This document shows, piece after piece, positions 23,502 to 35,254 of a stretch of 64,000 nucleotides of DNA. The position numbers and the translations under genes were made by a program. The notes beneath the pieces are model-generated. The model saw only the letters and a list, made by a program, of their open reading frames with translations. It was not told the DNA's origin and did no database searches. This stretch comes from Periplaneta americana (taxonomy: Eukaryota > Arthropoda > Insecta > Blattodea > Blattidae). The DNA lies in assembly GCF_040183065.1 (NCBI RefSeq), contig NC_091119.1:208563298-208627297 (forward strand), given 5' to 3'. Every line of letters starts with the position of its first letter. Position 1 is the stretch's first letter.

Positions 23502-26231
23502 TAGCACAGTAACTGATGTGGGCTACTCAGCCTATAAGCGACTAGCATACTAAGTGATCTGGGCTACTCAATATAAACGACTAGCATAATAAATGATATG
23601 GGTCCCTCAATATAAGCGACTAGCACAAGTGATGTGGGCTACTCAATATAAGCGATTAGCACAATAAATGATGTGGGCTACTCAATATAAGCGACTAGCA
23701 TACTAAGTGATCTGGACTACTCAATATAAACGACTAGCATAATAAATGATATGGGTCCCTCAATATAAGCGACTAGCACAGTAAGTGATGTGGGCCCCTC
23801 AATATAAGCGATTAGCACAATAAATGATGTGGGCTACTCAATATAAGCGATTAGCACAGTAAGTGATGTGGGCCCCTCAATATAAGCGACTAGCACAATA
23901 AATGATATGGGCCCCTCAATATAAGCGACTAGCACAGTAAGTGATGTCGGCCCCTCAATATAAGCGATTAGCACAGTAAGTGATGTGGGCCCCTCAATAT
24001 AAGCGACTAGCACAGTAAGTGATGTGGGCCCCTCAATATAAGCGACTAGCACAAGTGATGTGGGCCCCTCAATATAAGCGATTAGCACAATAAATGATGT
24101 GGGCTACTCAATATAAGCGACTAGCACAGTAAGTGATGTGGGCCCCTCAATATAAGCGACTAGCACAAGTGATGTGGGCCCCTCAATATAAGCGATTAGC
24201 ACAATAAATGATGTGGGCTACTCAATATAAGCGACTAGCACAGTAAGTGATGTGGGCCCCTCAATATAAGCGACTAGCACAAGTGATGTGGGCCCCTCAA
24301 TATAAGCGATTAGCACAATAAATGATGTGGGCTACTCAATATAACCGACTAGCACAGTAAGTGATGTGGGCCCCTCAATATAAGCGACTAGCACAAATGA
24401 TGTGGGCTACTCAATATAAGCGATTAGCATACTAAGTAATGTGGGCTACTCAATATAAGCGATTAGCATACTAAGTGATGTGGGCTACTCAATATAAGCG
24501 GTTAGCACAGTAAGTGATGTGGGCTGCTCAATATAAGCGATTAGCACAGTAAGTGATGTGGGCTACTCAATATAAGCGATTAGCATACTAAGTGATGTGG
24601 GCTACTCAATATAAACGACTAGCACAATAAATGATATGGGCCCCTCAATATAAGCGACTAGCACAGTAAGTGATGTGGGCCCCTCAATATAAGCGATTAG
24701 CACAATAAATGATGTGGGCTACTCAATATAAGCGATTAGCACAGTAAGTGATGTGGGCCCCTCAATATAAGCGACTAGCACAATAAATTATATGGGCCCC
24801 TCAATATAAGCGACTAGCACAGTAAGTGATGTCGGCCCCTCAATATAAGCGATTAGCACAGTAAGTGATGTGGGCCCCTCAATATAAGCGATTAGCACAG
24901 TAAGTGATGTGGGCCCCTCAATATAAGCGACTAGCACAGTAAGTGATGTGGGCCCCTCAATATAAGCGACTAGCACAAGTGATGTGGGCCCCTCAATATA
25001 AGCGATTAGCACAATAAATGATGTGGGCTACTCAATATAAGCGACTAGCACAGTAAGTGATGTGGGCCCCTCAATATAAGCGACTAGCACAAGTGATGTG
25101 GGCCCCTCAATATAAGCGATTAGCACAATAAATGATGTGGGCTACTCAATATAACCGACTAGCACAGTAAGTGATGTGGGCCCCTCAATATAAGCGACTA
25201 GCACAAATGATGTGGGCTACTCAATATAAGCGATTAGCATACTAAGTAATGTGGGCTACTCAATATAAGCGATTAGCATACTAAGTGATGTGGGCTACTC
25301 AATATAAGCGGTTAGCACAGTAAGTGATGTGGGCTACTCAATATAAGCGATTAGCACAGTAAGTGATGTGGGCTACTCAATATAAGTGATTAGCATATTA
25401 AGTGATGTGGGCTACTCAATATAAGCGACTAGCACAAGTGATGTGGGTTACTCATATAAGCGATTAGCATACTAAGTGATGTGGCTACTCAATATAAGCG
25501 ATTAGCACAGTAAGTGATGTGGGCCCCTCAATATAAGCGATTAGCATACTAAGTGATGTGGGCTACCCAATATAAACGACTAGGGTCCACACCTGTGGAG
25601 TAACGGTTAGCGCGTCTGGCCGTGAAACCAGGTGGCCCGGGTTCGAATCCCGGTCGGGGCAAGTTACCTGGTTGAGGTTTTTTTCCGGGGTTTTCCCTCA
25701 ACCCAATACGAGCAAATGCTGGGTAACTTTCGGTGCTGGACCCCGGACTCATTTCACCGACTTATCACCTTCATTTCATTCAGACGCTAAATAACCTAGA
25801 TGTTGATACAGCGTCGTAAAATAACCCAATAAAAAATAAATAAACGACTAGCACAATAAATGATATGGGCCCCTCAATATAAGCGACTAGCACAAGTGAT
25901 GTGGGCTACTCAATATAAGCGATTAGCATACTAAGTGATGTGGGCTACTCAATATAAGCGATTAGCACAGTAAGTGATGTGGGCTACTCAATATAAGCGA
26001 TTAGCATACTAAGTGATGTGGGCTACCTAATATAAACGACTAGCAGAATAAATGATATGGGCCCCTCAATATAAGCGACTAGTACAAGTGATGTGGGCTA
26101 CTCAATATAAGCGATTAGTATACTAAGTGATGTGGGCTACTCAATATAAGTGACTAGCACAATAAGTGATGTGGGCTACTCAATATAAGCGACTAGCACA
26201 ATAAATGATGTGGGCTACTCAATATAAGCGA
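23502..26231. repeat. Satellite array, ~39-bp monomer
   Basis: About 60 tandem copies of a monomer based on 'aatataagcgactagcacag' + 'taagtgatgtgggcccctc'. Length variants of about 35 bp lack the GTAA after 'caca'. Two main sequence classes (gggcccctc and gggctactc; cgact and cgatt) alternate. Trimer-sized ~113-bp higher-order units occur at 24084-24420 and again near 25009. A segment of about 0.6 kb or more is duplicated at an offset of 810-885 bp. A SINE interrupts it at 25584. Confidence 0.97.
25584..25839 (+). mobile_element. SINE family A inserted in the satellite
   Basis: The head 'ggtccacacctgtggagtaa' with B box GGTTCGAATCCCGG is the best preserved copy in the window. The A-rich tail 'aataaaaaataaa' is followed by ataaacgactag, a perfect 12-bp copy of 25572-25583, so the unit was a satellite monomer before insertion. 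Confidence 0.95.
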
Positions 26232-26364
26232 GTATCCAGTTCCATATCATCAATTTGAAGACCGCAAATAAAAAGTAACATCACAAGCTATTACAAAGAA
26301 CTGCATCATGTAAAACACTAATAAACGTTTTATTCTATTCAAATCATAACGTTTACGTCTAAAT

Positions 26365-26518
26365 CAGGGCTGGGCGTCGAGAGCGGATCTAGATTCTAAA
26401 CGGGGACGCTTAATATTCATCTGTCACTGAATCAACGCTGCGCGGGAAGAAAGGGGATGAAGAGAAATCATATGGCTCCCCGTGAGAGAGTAGAATCTGC
26501 TCTTGCTGCCCAGCTCTG
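26365..26518. mobile_element. hAT-type MITE, 154 bp
   Basis: The ends cagggctgggc and gcccagctctg are inverted copies; similarity extends inward (gagagcgga / agagcagatt). It is flanked by a perfect 8-bp duplication gtctaaat (26357-26364 and 26519-26526), the hAT hallmark. Confidence 0.88.
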
Positions 26519-26526
26519 GTCTAAAT

Positions 26527-27999
26527 AATACTAGGCCTTCATATGTGTTCAGTACAGAAAGTGAAATAAATGTTTCTTCTTATTGAGGTGCATGGAAAAT
26601 TATTTTATTTAGTCATGACCTGTAAACTGTACGTAATTCAATAATATAAACTATGAACAGAGATGACGGGGAAATTCAATTGCTAGGAAATGCATGAAAG
26701 TAGTGAGGAATAAGAAATATGCTATCGTGGTGATGGGTGCACAGAATCAGTGTTAATGAACGAACAGGGTAGGGTAATGTGTCACGTCATCTTCAAGTGA
26801 TATTCCTACACATGAAGTCTATGCAAACGAAATTCAACAGGCAGGACTGTCAGTTGTAAGTTCGCGTTCGACTCCTGACAGATTTATCTCTCCTATAGGA
26901 CACGGCTTGCGTAATGCTGACCACATGTCCTGAGAGACCCACTGTTTGTGCTGCTCGTATGTAAAGAGGACTGAACGGGCTACAGGACCCAGTCCTTGAA
27001 AGCACATCTGCAACCGGATGCGGTGCGATCTGTTATACCTGTATAAATCAATTATCATTATGAGCGAGATTCGTTGCGGAAAGAATACGACGTTGAAAGT
27101 ACAAGGGCGTTGAAACCGATTTCAATGAACAATTTACACTGAAGTAGATTGGGAGACATTCTCATTGTGAGGTCTACTGTCCGGGCATGCGGTGAAATTC
27201 TGCTGATCGAATATGAGGGAACAAAAAAGGAGTTTCTTGAGGAGCACTTGCCTCACTAACTCGCTTCGTTTAAATGAGAAAGGTAAATATATCTGTGGTA
27301 GATTTCAATCTTGTCTCATTTATGTCGCAAGGCAAAATGTAATTGATTCCTGCTGCCATTAACAAAATAAACTTTCCAGAAGAAATTTAGAAAATTGGTT
27401 TCTTTCTCGAGGGATCCAGAGTAAAAGGAATATTGTGGAGTGGGAGGAGCAGATAGTGGGGGGGGGGGGGTTCTTTGTGCGAGAGTCTCTGTGCAGCGAA
27501 TTTAATTGCAAACAAAATGTGTAGGGTTTGATATTCGTTTCCTAACAAATTACGGATTTGTTGTTGTATTGTCTTCTGTAATTTGATACTGGGTGCCTTG
27601 TCGGAGTACAGAAAATGTTTACGTAATTTGTATGTCATGTAGAACAAATGAAGAACGAACCATGCTACCTATAATATTAAACGACCTCAACAGAACGAAC
27701 AGGAAAATCTGTAGTGAACATGCTTCACATTCTGCGTATAATGAATGTTTAAACAGATTTCACGCAATCCTCCTACAGCATGAACACACAAACAACGTAC
27801 ACATCTTCTCAAGCACACTGCTCATATGAAATGGTTAGTGCTGAGAATGTATAGCATAGTATTAGCATACGAAACATCTGGGAAGAATCGATATCAAGAA
27901 CCAACTCAGGAGTCATGGAATTGATAGAAACAGCGTTGAACAAGCAAGGAATGCATATATTATTTTCTAATGCATCTGCATGTCAGCGACAGAGTTCCT
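26527..27999. other. No gene recognised
   Basis: Short ORFs at 26834-27058 (-), 27387-27647 (-) and 27593-27829 (+) lack motifs. A run of 12 G lies at 27461-27472. Confidence 0.5.
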
Positions 28000-28580
28000 C
28001 CATTGACATCTCGTTCTAAATGAGGCAGTAGAGCAAGTGGACAGCATCAAATACTTGGGGTGTACTATAAGCAGTAACATGAGCTGCAGCCAGGAAGTCA
28101 AAAGGAGAATAGCAATGGCCAAGGAAGCTTTTAATAGAAAAAGGAGCATCTTCTGCGGACCTCTGGAGAAAGAACTAAGGAAGAGACCAGTGAAGTGCTT
28201 TGTATGGAATGTGGCATTAGGCCTATATGGATGGCGGAAACATGGACATTATGACGAAGTGAAGAGAAGCGAATAAAAGCTTTTGAAATGTGGATATGGA
28301 GGAGATCAGAAGTGGACAGACAGAATAAGAAACGAAGCTGTGTTGTGTTGGAAAGAATGATGCTGAAACTGATCAGGAAGAGAAAAAGGAACTGGTTGAG
28401 AAGAAACTGCCTAATGAAGGATGCACTGGAAGGAATGGTGAACGGGAGAAGAGTTCGGGGCAGAAGAAGATATCAGATGATAGACGACATTAAGATATAT
28501 GGATCATATGCGGAGAAAAGAGGAAACACTGGAGAAAGCTGGGTTTGCAGTGAAAGACCTGCCCTTGGGCAGAACACTAT
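28000..28580 (+). pseudogene. Non-LTR 3' part (family 2)
   Basis: Reads [20 protein letters not shown], then [19 protein letters not shown] and LEKELRKR, and after frameshifts KWTDRIRNE, then RNWLRRNCLMKDALEGMVNG and RRYQMIDDIKIYGSYAEKR, ending 'gggcagaacactatgaatgg'. This is the RT-downstream region of a LINE protein, and the catalytic part is missing. Microsatellites follow at 28586-28613 and 28677-28711. Confidence 0.82.
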
Positions 28581-28674
28581 GAATGGATTATTATTATTAT
28601 TATTATTATTATTGTTCAGTAAAACTACTACAATTTCGAAGTGGAATGAGCCAAAAGTGCCTCAATCCTTGAAG

Positions 28675-28712
<38 letters not shown>

Positions 28713-28734
28713 AACAACCCTGCTCTGATGGAGG

Positions 28735-29345
28735 AATCCAGGCAAAATTTGTCACTTTGTTATTTCTTGCTGATGTTAAATTTCAATTCAGTATAACCTC
28801 TGCAGTTCAAAGTATCGTTAAATAAGCTATTGCTACCACCACCACCACTAGAGTTGCCAGGTTTCAGTATTCTTATACACATTTTCTTCAGTCTCTCGTA
28901 TTTCATAGTGTTTTCTCCTGTATTTAATCCATATCAGCCTATGGGGTCGTTAACAACTCAAAGGATATTTTAAAAATTGTTTCAAATTACAAAATGAATA
29001 CATTGTTAAGGTTGGTAACAATTACAGTCTCGAGTTCAACATCTAGATATTCAGCACAATTTCTCTTTTGAATGAATGTTGTCCAGTTTTGGTCTAAATT
29101 GTCGATTGAATGGTTGCTGTACCTTTGTGCATTACAAAGCATAGAAGTGTAAGGGAGAAATTAAAGTTTGATTCTCAATTTCATTTACTGACTATATAAT
29201 ATGTTAGTGTTAATATGATCACGAAAGAGTAATGGATAGTCAAGCATAATTGTCCAATATTACAAACTCATAGATTTAGCACAAAAGCAGCATATATTTT
29301 GATGGGTCATCAATTATTGGGCAGATATCATAGCAGTACATTATA
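28735..29345. other. No gene recognised
   Basis: AT-rich sequence before the mariner element; nothing identifiable. Confidence 0.5.
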
Positions 29346-31716
29346 CACAGGTTGTAAATAAAGTAGTGGCAACACTGCCGAGAATGGGTCATGCGCAATC
29401 GCGACAACTGATGATCGTAGTTGGAGATATTGTCGATGTACCGAATGATAAAACCAGTTGCTATGACAACTGATGTTGTTATTGTGGGTGGTTAAATGTA
29501 GAGCACTATTTTTAATTGCTCTAAAGCATGTTTACTAAACTTGAGCAGCGATCATGGATAAGAATCGAGTTAGCTCGTGGTAGAAATGCACGCCAATGTC
29601 ATCAAGGGTTACTTGAAGCTTGTGGTAACGATGCACTACCGTATCGGATAGTTGCAAGAGGGTCTCTGGATTTTGTAGGGGGTTGGAATGAGATGGCACA
29701 TGTGGCTCGCAAAGATCGTCTCTTCATTTGTGACGAATAAGTGGAGTTAGTGCGAGGTCTCCATGCCGTTGACCATCGCTGGAGTGTACGAGAATGATCT
29801 ATGGAGGTTGGGCTCTGTCATCAAACTGTGTGACACAGCCTCCACATGAGAAGAATTGCAGCATGCTGGTTTCGTCATAACCGGACAGAAGCACAGAAGT
29901 GGCACCGATACGCAATAGCTCAACTGCACCTACACAGATACCACAACGAAGAGGACGTATTCCTGCAACATTGACGAAACGTGGGCAAGAGCATACAAGC
30001 CTGAACTAAAGCGTCAGTTTAATGATGGCACCACAAAGGATGACCACGTCCAAAAAAAAAAAATGCGATGAACCCTCTAGGGTGAAAATCATGTTGATAG
30101 TGGCATCTGAAAGTGAAGGTGTTATCATTAGCCATGCCGTACTTCAAGACCAAAATGTCAATGCAGTGTACTACTAACATTTTCAACACAACCTATGTCC
30201 AGCTATGTGATGCAAACGTTCATATTTCCTGAGACACAATCCACAGGAGCAGAGGCTGAATTGCTACAGAGATGGGATTGGGAAGTATTGGAACACCCCG
30301 TATTCCCCTGACATGAATCCTTGTGACTACGACTGGTTTCCAAGGAAAGAGAAGGAGAGGAGTCCAGGGTTGGGAATAATAGGACAATCATCTAAGGGGA
30401 ATATGGAGAGTATAAGGAAAGGAGTCTTTGCGAGTGTAAGTTATGAAAGAGACTGCGACGAAGAGAAGAAAGAAGTCGAGAATACAACAGACGAGAGCAC
30501 AGATGGTCAAAGTCCAGCAACCGTGGGTGATATTGAGAGGGAACTAAAAATGATGTGCGAAAAACTAGATGAAACTTGTATAAAAATTCAACCAGTTATG
30601 TGATAGTTAAACAAACAAGGAAGTGCAAACTAAGACGTGTGAAGTGTAACAAGTGAACTAGAGGAGAAATCTGACTTGGTCTGAGGCATTAGATGCGGTC
30701 AAAAATGTGAATATTAGATCAATTAGTGTAACTGAAGTGAAACTGTGAATAATATAGAGGAACAAGTAATGAAGTGTTAATAGAAGATCAATAGAGTAAA
30801 TTAGAGAGAAGAAAAGCAACATGGTAGTGAGACTAATAAGAGTTGGAGATAGCATGTAAGTAATAGATAGGGTTTGATGTAATTGAGAGGGGAAATAGGG
30901 GAAGTGAGGAGGCAGAAAGTGAGTGCAAGTAGTGAGAGTGAACCGTAAAAGTTATCCAATAAATAGCAAGGAGGTATCACAATCATTAGAACATTGCAAT
31001 AATAATTGAGACAAATAATATAAGAAGATAAAGTACATGAGATAGTAGAAATATTAGTGAATACTAGTCAGAGATAAAAAGGTTTTAACGATAAACATAA
31101 AAGTAGGGATAACAATAATGAAAGATGACAATGATAGTAGTAGAGATGGAGGAGTAGATGTAGACGAGAATGTTTCTATATAAGAGTAAGGTGGACAGTA
31201 TTGCATAGCATTCGGGAATTATATTGAAGGATGATAAAGAAGGTTAAGAGTTGTAAATACTGTACATCAGAAAGGATGGAGGAAGAAACAGACAGAAGCA
31301 GGGTTAAACTTTAGGTAATTGGAAGATTTGGGGAGACATAGATGATAAGAGAAATATGATGGAATGTAAGCAAGGTAGTGATGGACCATATGCAGAAATG
31401 TGAGGGAAACCACTACCTGAAAGCCGTATGATGACAATAAATATGAATATGAATACAACTTGTTTCCAGGGTTGAAAGAACCGCTTAGAGGCAAGAGTTT
31501 CCAGATATTGCATCAGTGCTTCACGCAGTAGACCAGTCCGTCAGAGAGATCAACAGAAACAACCTCGCTAACGGCATTCAGCAGTTACCACGGATTTGGC
31601 AAAATATACAGCAACATGCTGGTGATTATATTGAAGGGATGTAAATGTATTTTCCATGTAAGTTCAATAATATGTTCGTACTGTCTATGTTGGCACTACT
31701 TTATTTACAACTCTCA
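29346..31716 (+). mobile_element. Mariner-like transposon, inactive and interrupted
   Basis: The ends share 'gttgtaaataaagtagtg' in inverted orientation with a TA on each side. Transposase remnants in order: N-terminal helix-turn-helix MFTKLEQRSWIRIELARGRN at 29528, then WHRYAIAQ, a DETW-type first catalytic Asp around 29970, then HTP/LEHP and YSPDMNPCDYD carrying the third catalytic Asp at about 30330 (mariner DD34D pattern), and a C terminus from 31470 to 31644. Many frameshifts and stops. A 1.1-kb segment of other DNA sits inside the last third. Confidence 0.88.
30345..31461 (+). mobile_element. Unclassified ~1.1-kb insertion in the mariner
   Basis: Strongly purine-rich on the plus strand. 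The flanking mariner sequence is duplicated approximately (gtttccaag at 30336, gtttccagg at 31462). The right end has a short 'aaatatgaatatgaata' tail, as in a retroposed 3' end. An open frame at 30313-30603 contains DIERELKMMCEKLDET, but half of its start is mariner sequence. The family was not recognised. Confidence 0.6.
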
Positions 31717-32149
31717 TATAAGCATTCAAAATATTACACTACTAATTTTATGAAGCTTTCAGCAGTCTGTTGTGGTAATAAAATACTCCACCGTCTGTAA
31801 ATCTGGGTTCGATTTTTTGGTAGTTTAATTATATGACGCAATGCTCTGCCTCGGTTATAATGTGAAAATAATTATTTCTATGCTAGATTCCAGGCTGTTC
31901 TCATCTCATATTTATTGAATAGCAACACACACTTCACATCCAGATGATCTTTCTTTTATTATGAACGGTATTCCTTATTTTACAAAGCTAGGTCAGGGCT
32001 GACAACATAGGACATACTTGACTGAACACAGTAACTGAAGATTCTTGCTTTGGCTGCAACAGAGGAGGTTCAACACCATACCGTACTCTTCGGACATACA
32101 TGTAACAACAGAGCAGAAGTCCCCCCAAGCTGATGTAATATGCAGATAC

Positions 32150-34794
32150 ATGGGAGGAGATCAATTAGACTCCAATATCGCTGCTTACAGTTAAATCATC
32201 ATCAGTTACTTTTTGTAGAATTAGCTCTTTGAGTGCTTCTCCAGTTTTTTGGCTTACATTGAAGAAGTCAATGAAATCTCAACAATTCCAGGGCTGTTTT
32301 CTCAAATTTTTACATACCTAATTATTTGAGGCATTTGCTCTAGGTGGCTCACATCTGAAGTACAATCAATCATCTTAGAGAAATATTTTGCTACTTTGAT
32401 GTCATTCACGAATTGTTCTTTTGCTTTTCCAGCAATTATTTTCAGTTATTCATTTTGAACGCTAGAAGAAAAGTAGCTAACTTGTCCTTTTATGATGGTT
32501 AACGTGTTCTTGTAGTGCTGGATGGTATTGTGAGACAAGTTCGACTGTATTTAAGAATTTTCCACATCTACGATCGGAGAAATCAAGATTTTCACGTAAT
32601 CCCGGTAGAGGGCTACCCTGTTTTGCCAAATGCATTATCACATCCACGATTGAATGTAAAACAGATTTCCAGTGAATCTCTTCTTCCACTATTTGGTTCT
32701 GCAAATCTTTGTCAATATCGGTTCTAAGAGTAAGAGAACATTCAAGAATTTTCCAGGTACAAAATCATTTTTTATGAGCCAAAGTTCTTTCGTGTTCAAG
32801 AATTCTCTCACTAACTTCTTTCCACTTACTGAACCCTTCCTCTTTTAACTAAAAACGACAAATTTTGACCTGAGAAAGTGTTAGAAAACAGTTTGCATGG
32901 CAAGCAAAACAACGCATTTTTGCTAGAGCTGTATAACAACCAAGCTCTTTCTCCTGTTTTTCATCTGGGAGTTGTTTAAAAAACTAATCCCTAGTAAGTT
33001 ATTGCCCTTGTGTTACGTTTAGTAAAATCAGGCTCAGTCTTTGGAGTTTCTATTAGAGTTTTAATAATGAAACATTTCTGTGAGTCGAACAGTATCTTGG
33101 CCATGTTCCTGGATCCTTCACACTATATTCGAAATCCAGAGACTAACAAGGAAAATCCTTTCTTACGCCATCAGGTTGATAAGACTAGTCCTGCCTTCAG
33201 TTGCTTGTTTTCCCTTTTCGTTGTCTTCATTGGGGTCTGGAACCAGAGAGCAGGAAAATTAAGGAAAATACTGGAGAGTTGGCATATACCGCATGTTATT
33301 GTTGTATTTGAAAATGTACTAGACTTGGGAGAGTTGAATAAAAAAGAAACTAGTTAAAGATAAAGTTATTGGCTAATAGTACATTATGCAACGAGCCTAT
33401 AATGGTAGTAATTAAGACGCGAGTATGTTTGTTTATGAAACGAGCGCGAGTTTCATAATCTTCATACGAGCGTCTTAATTACCATTATAGTCAAGTTTCA
33501 TACGACTTTTTGTGCTCGACCATATTTCTAACTTGAAATTATTCATAAGTATTCATGTTATTCTTATCTGACTGGGGAGTGGAACTGACCTTGTGCAATA
33601 TTTCGTAAATTGTGAGATGTGCGCAGACGCGAAAGTATTGATTTTTTCCGAGAAACAAATGTCATTGACCTTGATATAATCTAGAGAGTAAGATAAACAT
33701 TAATCTTGATATAACCTTGAAATTGATTTAGACATTGAAAAACGAGATGACAAATTGAATTTATTTGAATATTATTTACAATTAACGCTAATTATTATAG
33801 TAACAGAACATAACCTTCTGCGACAGTATTGGATTTCCAGCCTCCGTGATGTTTCGCTAGTTGTCTTTCGATTGCATATCCGAGAATAATCGATACTTGC
33901 GCTTTCATATTGCTACAATGGTGTTTTCTGATTGGTGGAACACCTGAACTTTAATGAATAGGTGTACTTTAATGAGGTCCATTAAAGGGCTGCTACCAGG
34001 TGTATAATTACTACATTTCGGCATGGTCGAGCATAAAAATATTAAAGCAATTAGTTAAAGTTAAAAGTTGACTTTTTACATAAGTAACCCTTAAAGTGTT
34101 TTGTTATGGTTTCAGTGCGTGTTCAATACAATAAATGTGTGTCGTTAAAGAACAATTAAAAAAATTATTTATTTCTATAACAAAAATAATTAGCTTACCT
34201 TCACTAAGGCATTTTGTGCTTAGCCATGATAATATGAAAGATGATGACCGTGCAGCTTGTTTTCCTCTTCCTAAATTCAGCTCCGATGGTTTCTTTGACA
34301 TTTTAAAGTGTTGAGAAACAATCTTGGTTGTGGGTAAAAGTCAACTGGAACTGGTCTATAAAAGTAAATTGATTATCAATGCGTTGCTAGACTAGCTAAG
34401 ATAAGCTATCCGAGCTGGACTGAACTGAACCTTGCAGTGCACTTATATAGGTCGCTGGTCGTGGGAAAATTCTAGGCCTGGTGATGCTGTGGAGGGGAGC
34501 GCGGCACGTGCGAGAAATCAGATGTGAGCTGCACTGTTTTTAAATAACCAACCGAAAGCAAGCAAACGAAATACAGAAGATATTATGAATATAATACTCA
34601 CTCACTGCCGAAAAATGAAATCCATGAGGCTGCTCTCTGCTGCAGGACACATCAGTCACTCTTCGCATGTGCAAGATCTGTCCCTCCCTTCATCCAAGCA
34701 TCGCGCTCCAGTGTGAGTGTTACACAGAAAACTAATGCAGAGGCTGGCATGGTCTAGAAAAGGGACCCTGGACTTCATGAGAGCCCCAGCTCTG
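32150..34794 (-). pseudogene. Decayed hAT transposon (ZMYM1-like), minus strand
   Basis: The minus-strand 5' end at 34794 begins CAGAGCTGGGGCTCTCATG, like the terminus of the MITE at 26365. A frame at 34301 starts MSKKPSELNLGRGKQAARSS. Downstream pieces include FSKWKEVSERILEHERTLAH (about 32830, the zinc-finger region) and HWKSVLHSIVDVIMHLAKQG with GKFLNTVELVSQYHPALQEH (32477-32704), as in ZMYM1-type hAT proteins. It is full of stops. The hairpin repeat copy 3 lies inside. The left end is uncertain; a 'cagggctgac' at 31994 is a candidate but no 8-bp duplication matches. Confidence 0.65.
33379..34039. repeat. Hairpin-bearing dispersed repeat, copy 3
   Basis: Close match to copy 1 (7899), same orientation. 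It lies inside the decayed hAT element, so it inserted after that element. Related flanks 'actagttaaag' (left) and 'attagttaaag' (right) may be target remnants. Confidence 0.8.
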
Positions 34795-34987
34795 GAAAAA
34801 TCTGGCATGGAAACGAATTCCTGTATAAAATAATCCAGTTTAAGTGATAATGTAGCTGCGGATATTATTTTATACTCTAAGAGGAATGGATAAATTGCTA
34901 TCGAAAGGAAATTTTAACTCTGACAAGTGAGTACAACTTTTGAGGTTTCTCTATTGAAAAACGTCACTTTTTGTTGTCAATACTTGT

Positions 34988-34993
34988 TTTATT
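34988..34993 (-). terminator. Candidate PDHA polyadenylation signal AATAAA
   Basis: A canonical AATAAA lies about 73 bases after the PDHA stop codon. Such hexamers are common in AT-rich DNA, so this is only positional evidence. Confidence 0.4.
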
Positions 34994-35065
34994 TCACATC
35001 TACATTACATTTCACTGAGGAACCATCAAAACGAAATTAACATCCTGACCATCAATCATTCTGTT

Positions 35066-35254
35066 CTAATGGAGATTCACAGCTTGCCCAAGACTTTTGT
35101 GCTGCAGCGTGGTCCACGGGGTTATGCCCCTGATTGTGGGCTCCAGCGGTGCAGAGTACACGTCACACGTCAGCTCGTCCAGTCCGATCTCACTGTCCAT
35201 CTTCGCCTTCTTAACAGCTTCATCTACTACAACTCTGATCTCATTTTCCATTTT
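35066..35254 (-). CDS. PDHA: PDHA exon 7 (C terminus, stop)
   Basis: This exon codes for 62 residues and TAG. It reads [18 protein letters not shown], then [19 protein letters not shown] and ends AVNLH, in place of the human ATADPEPPLEELGYHIY block. The C terminus diverges among animals, so identity rests on the DEAVKKAK and DVYS..LEP pattern plus position, strand and phase. Acceptor is ctgttgcag. Confidence 0.9.
   Translation of the reverse strand, partial: KMENEIRVVVDEAVKKAKMDSEIGLDELTCDVYSAPLEPTIRGITPWTTLQHKSLGQAVNLH

Noticed and set aside
23834..25012. Minus-strand ORFs with a 13-residue repeat (VAYIEGPTSLTVL)
   Set aside because: They are translations of the 39-bp satellite, which happens to be a multiple of three. 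The 35-bp variants break the frame and no signal of a gene exists.
25620..25665. True tRNA gene from the A and B box sequences
   Set aside because: The boxes belong to SINE heads, proved by flanking target duplications and A-rich tails. The same holds at 5280, 51500 and 51730.
23502..26231. CRISPR-like array of regular repeats
   Set aside because: The units are contiguous tandem monomers without unique spacers, in an animal genome. It is a satellite.
33010..33357. 115-codon plus-strand ORF as a gene
   Set aside because: It lies antisense to the decayed hAT transposon region and has no motif.
34622..34794. Promoter region of another gene near the PDHA 3' end
   Set aside because: The GC-richer stretch is the terminal region of a minus-strand hAT element, judged by its CAGAGCTGGG end and the MSKKPSELN frame that follows.
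31994..34794. Defined 8-bp duplication around the older hAT element
   Set aside because: The candidate left end 'cagggctgac' is preceded by agctaggt, while the right flank reads gaaaaatc, so the pair does not match and the left end was left open.
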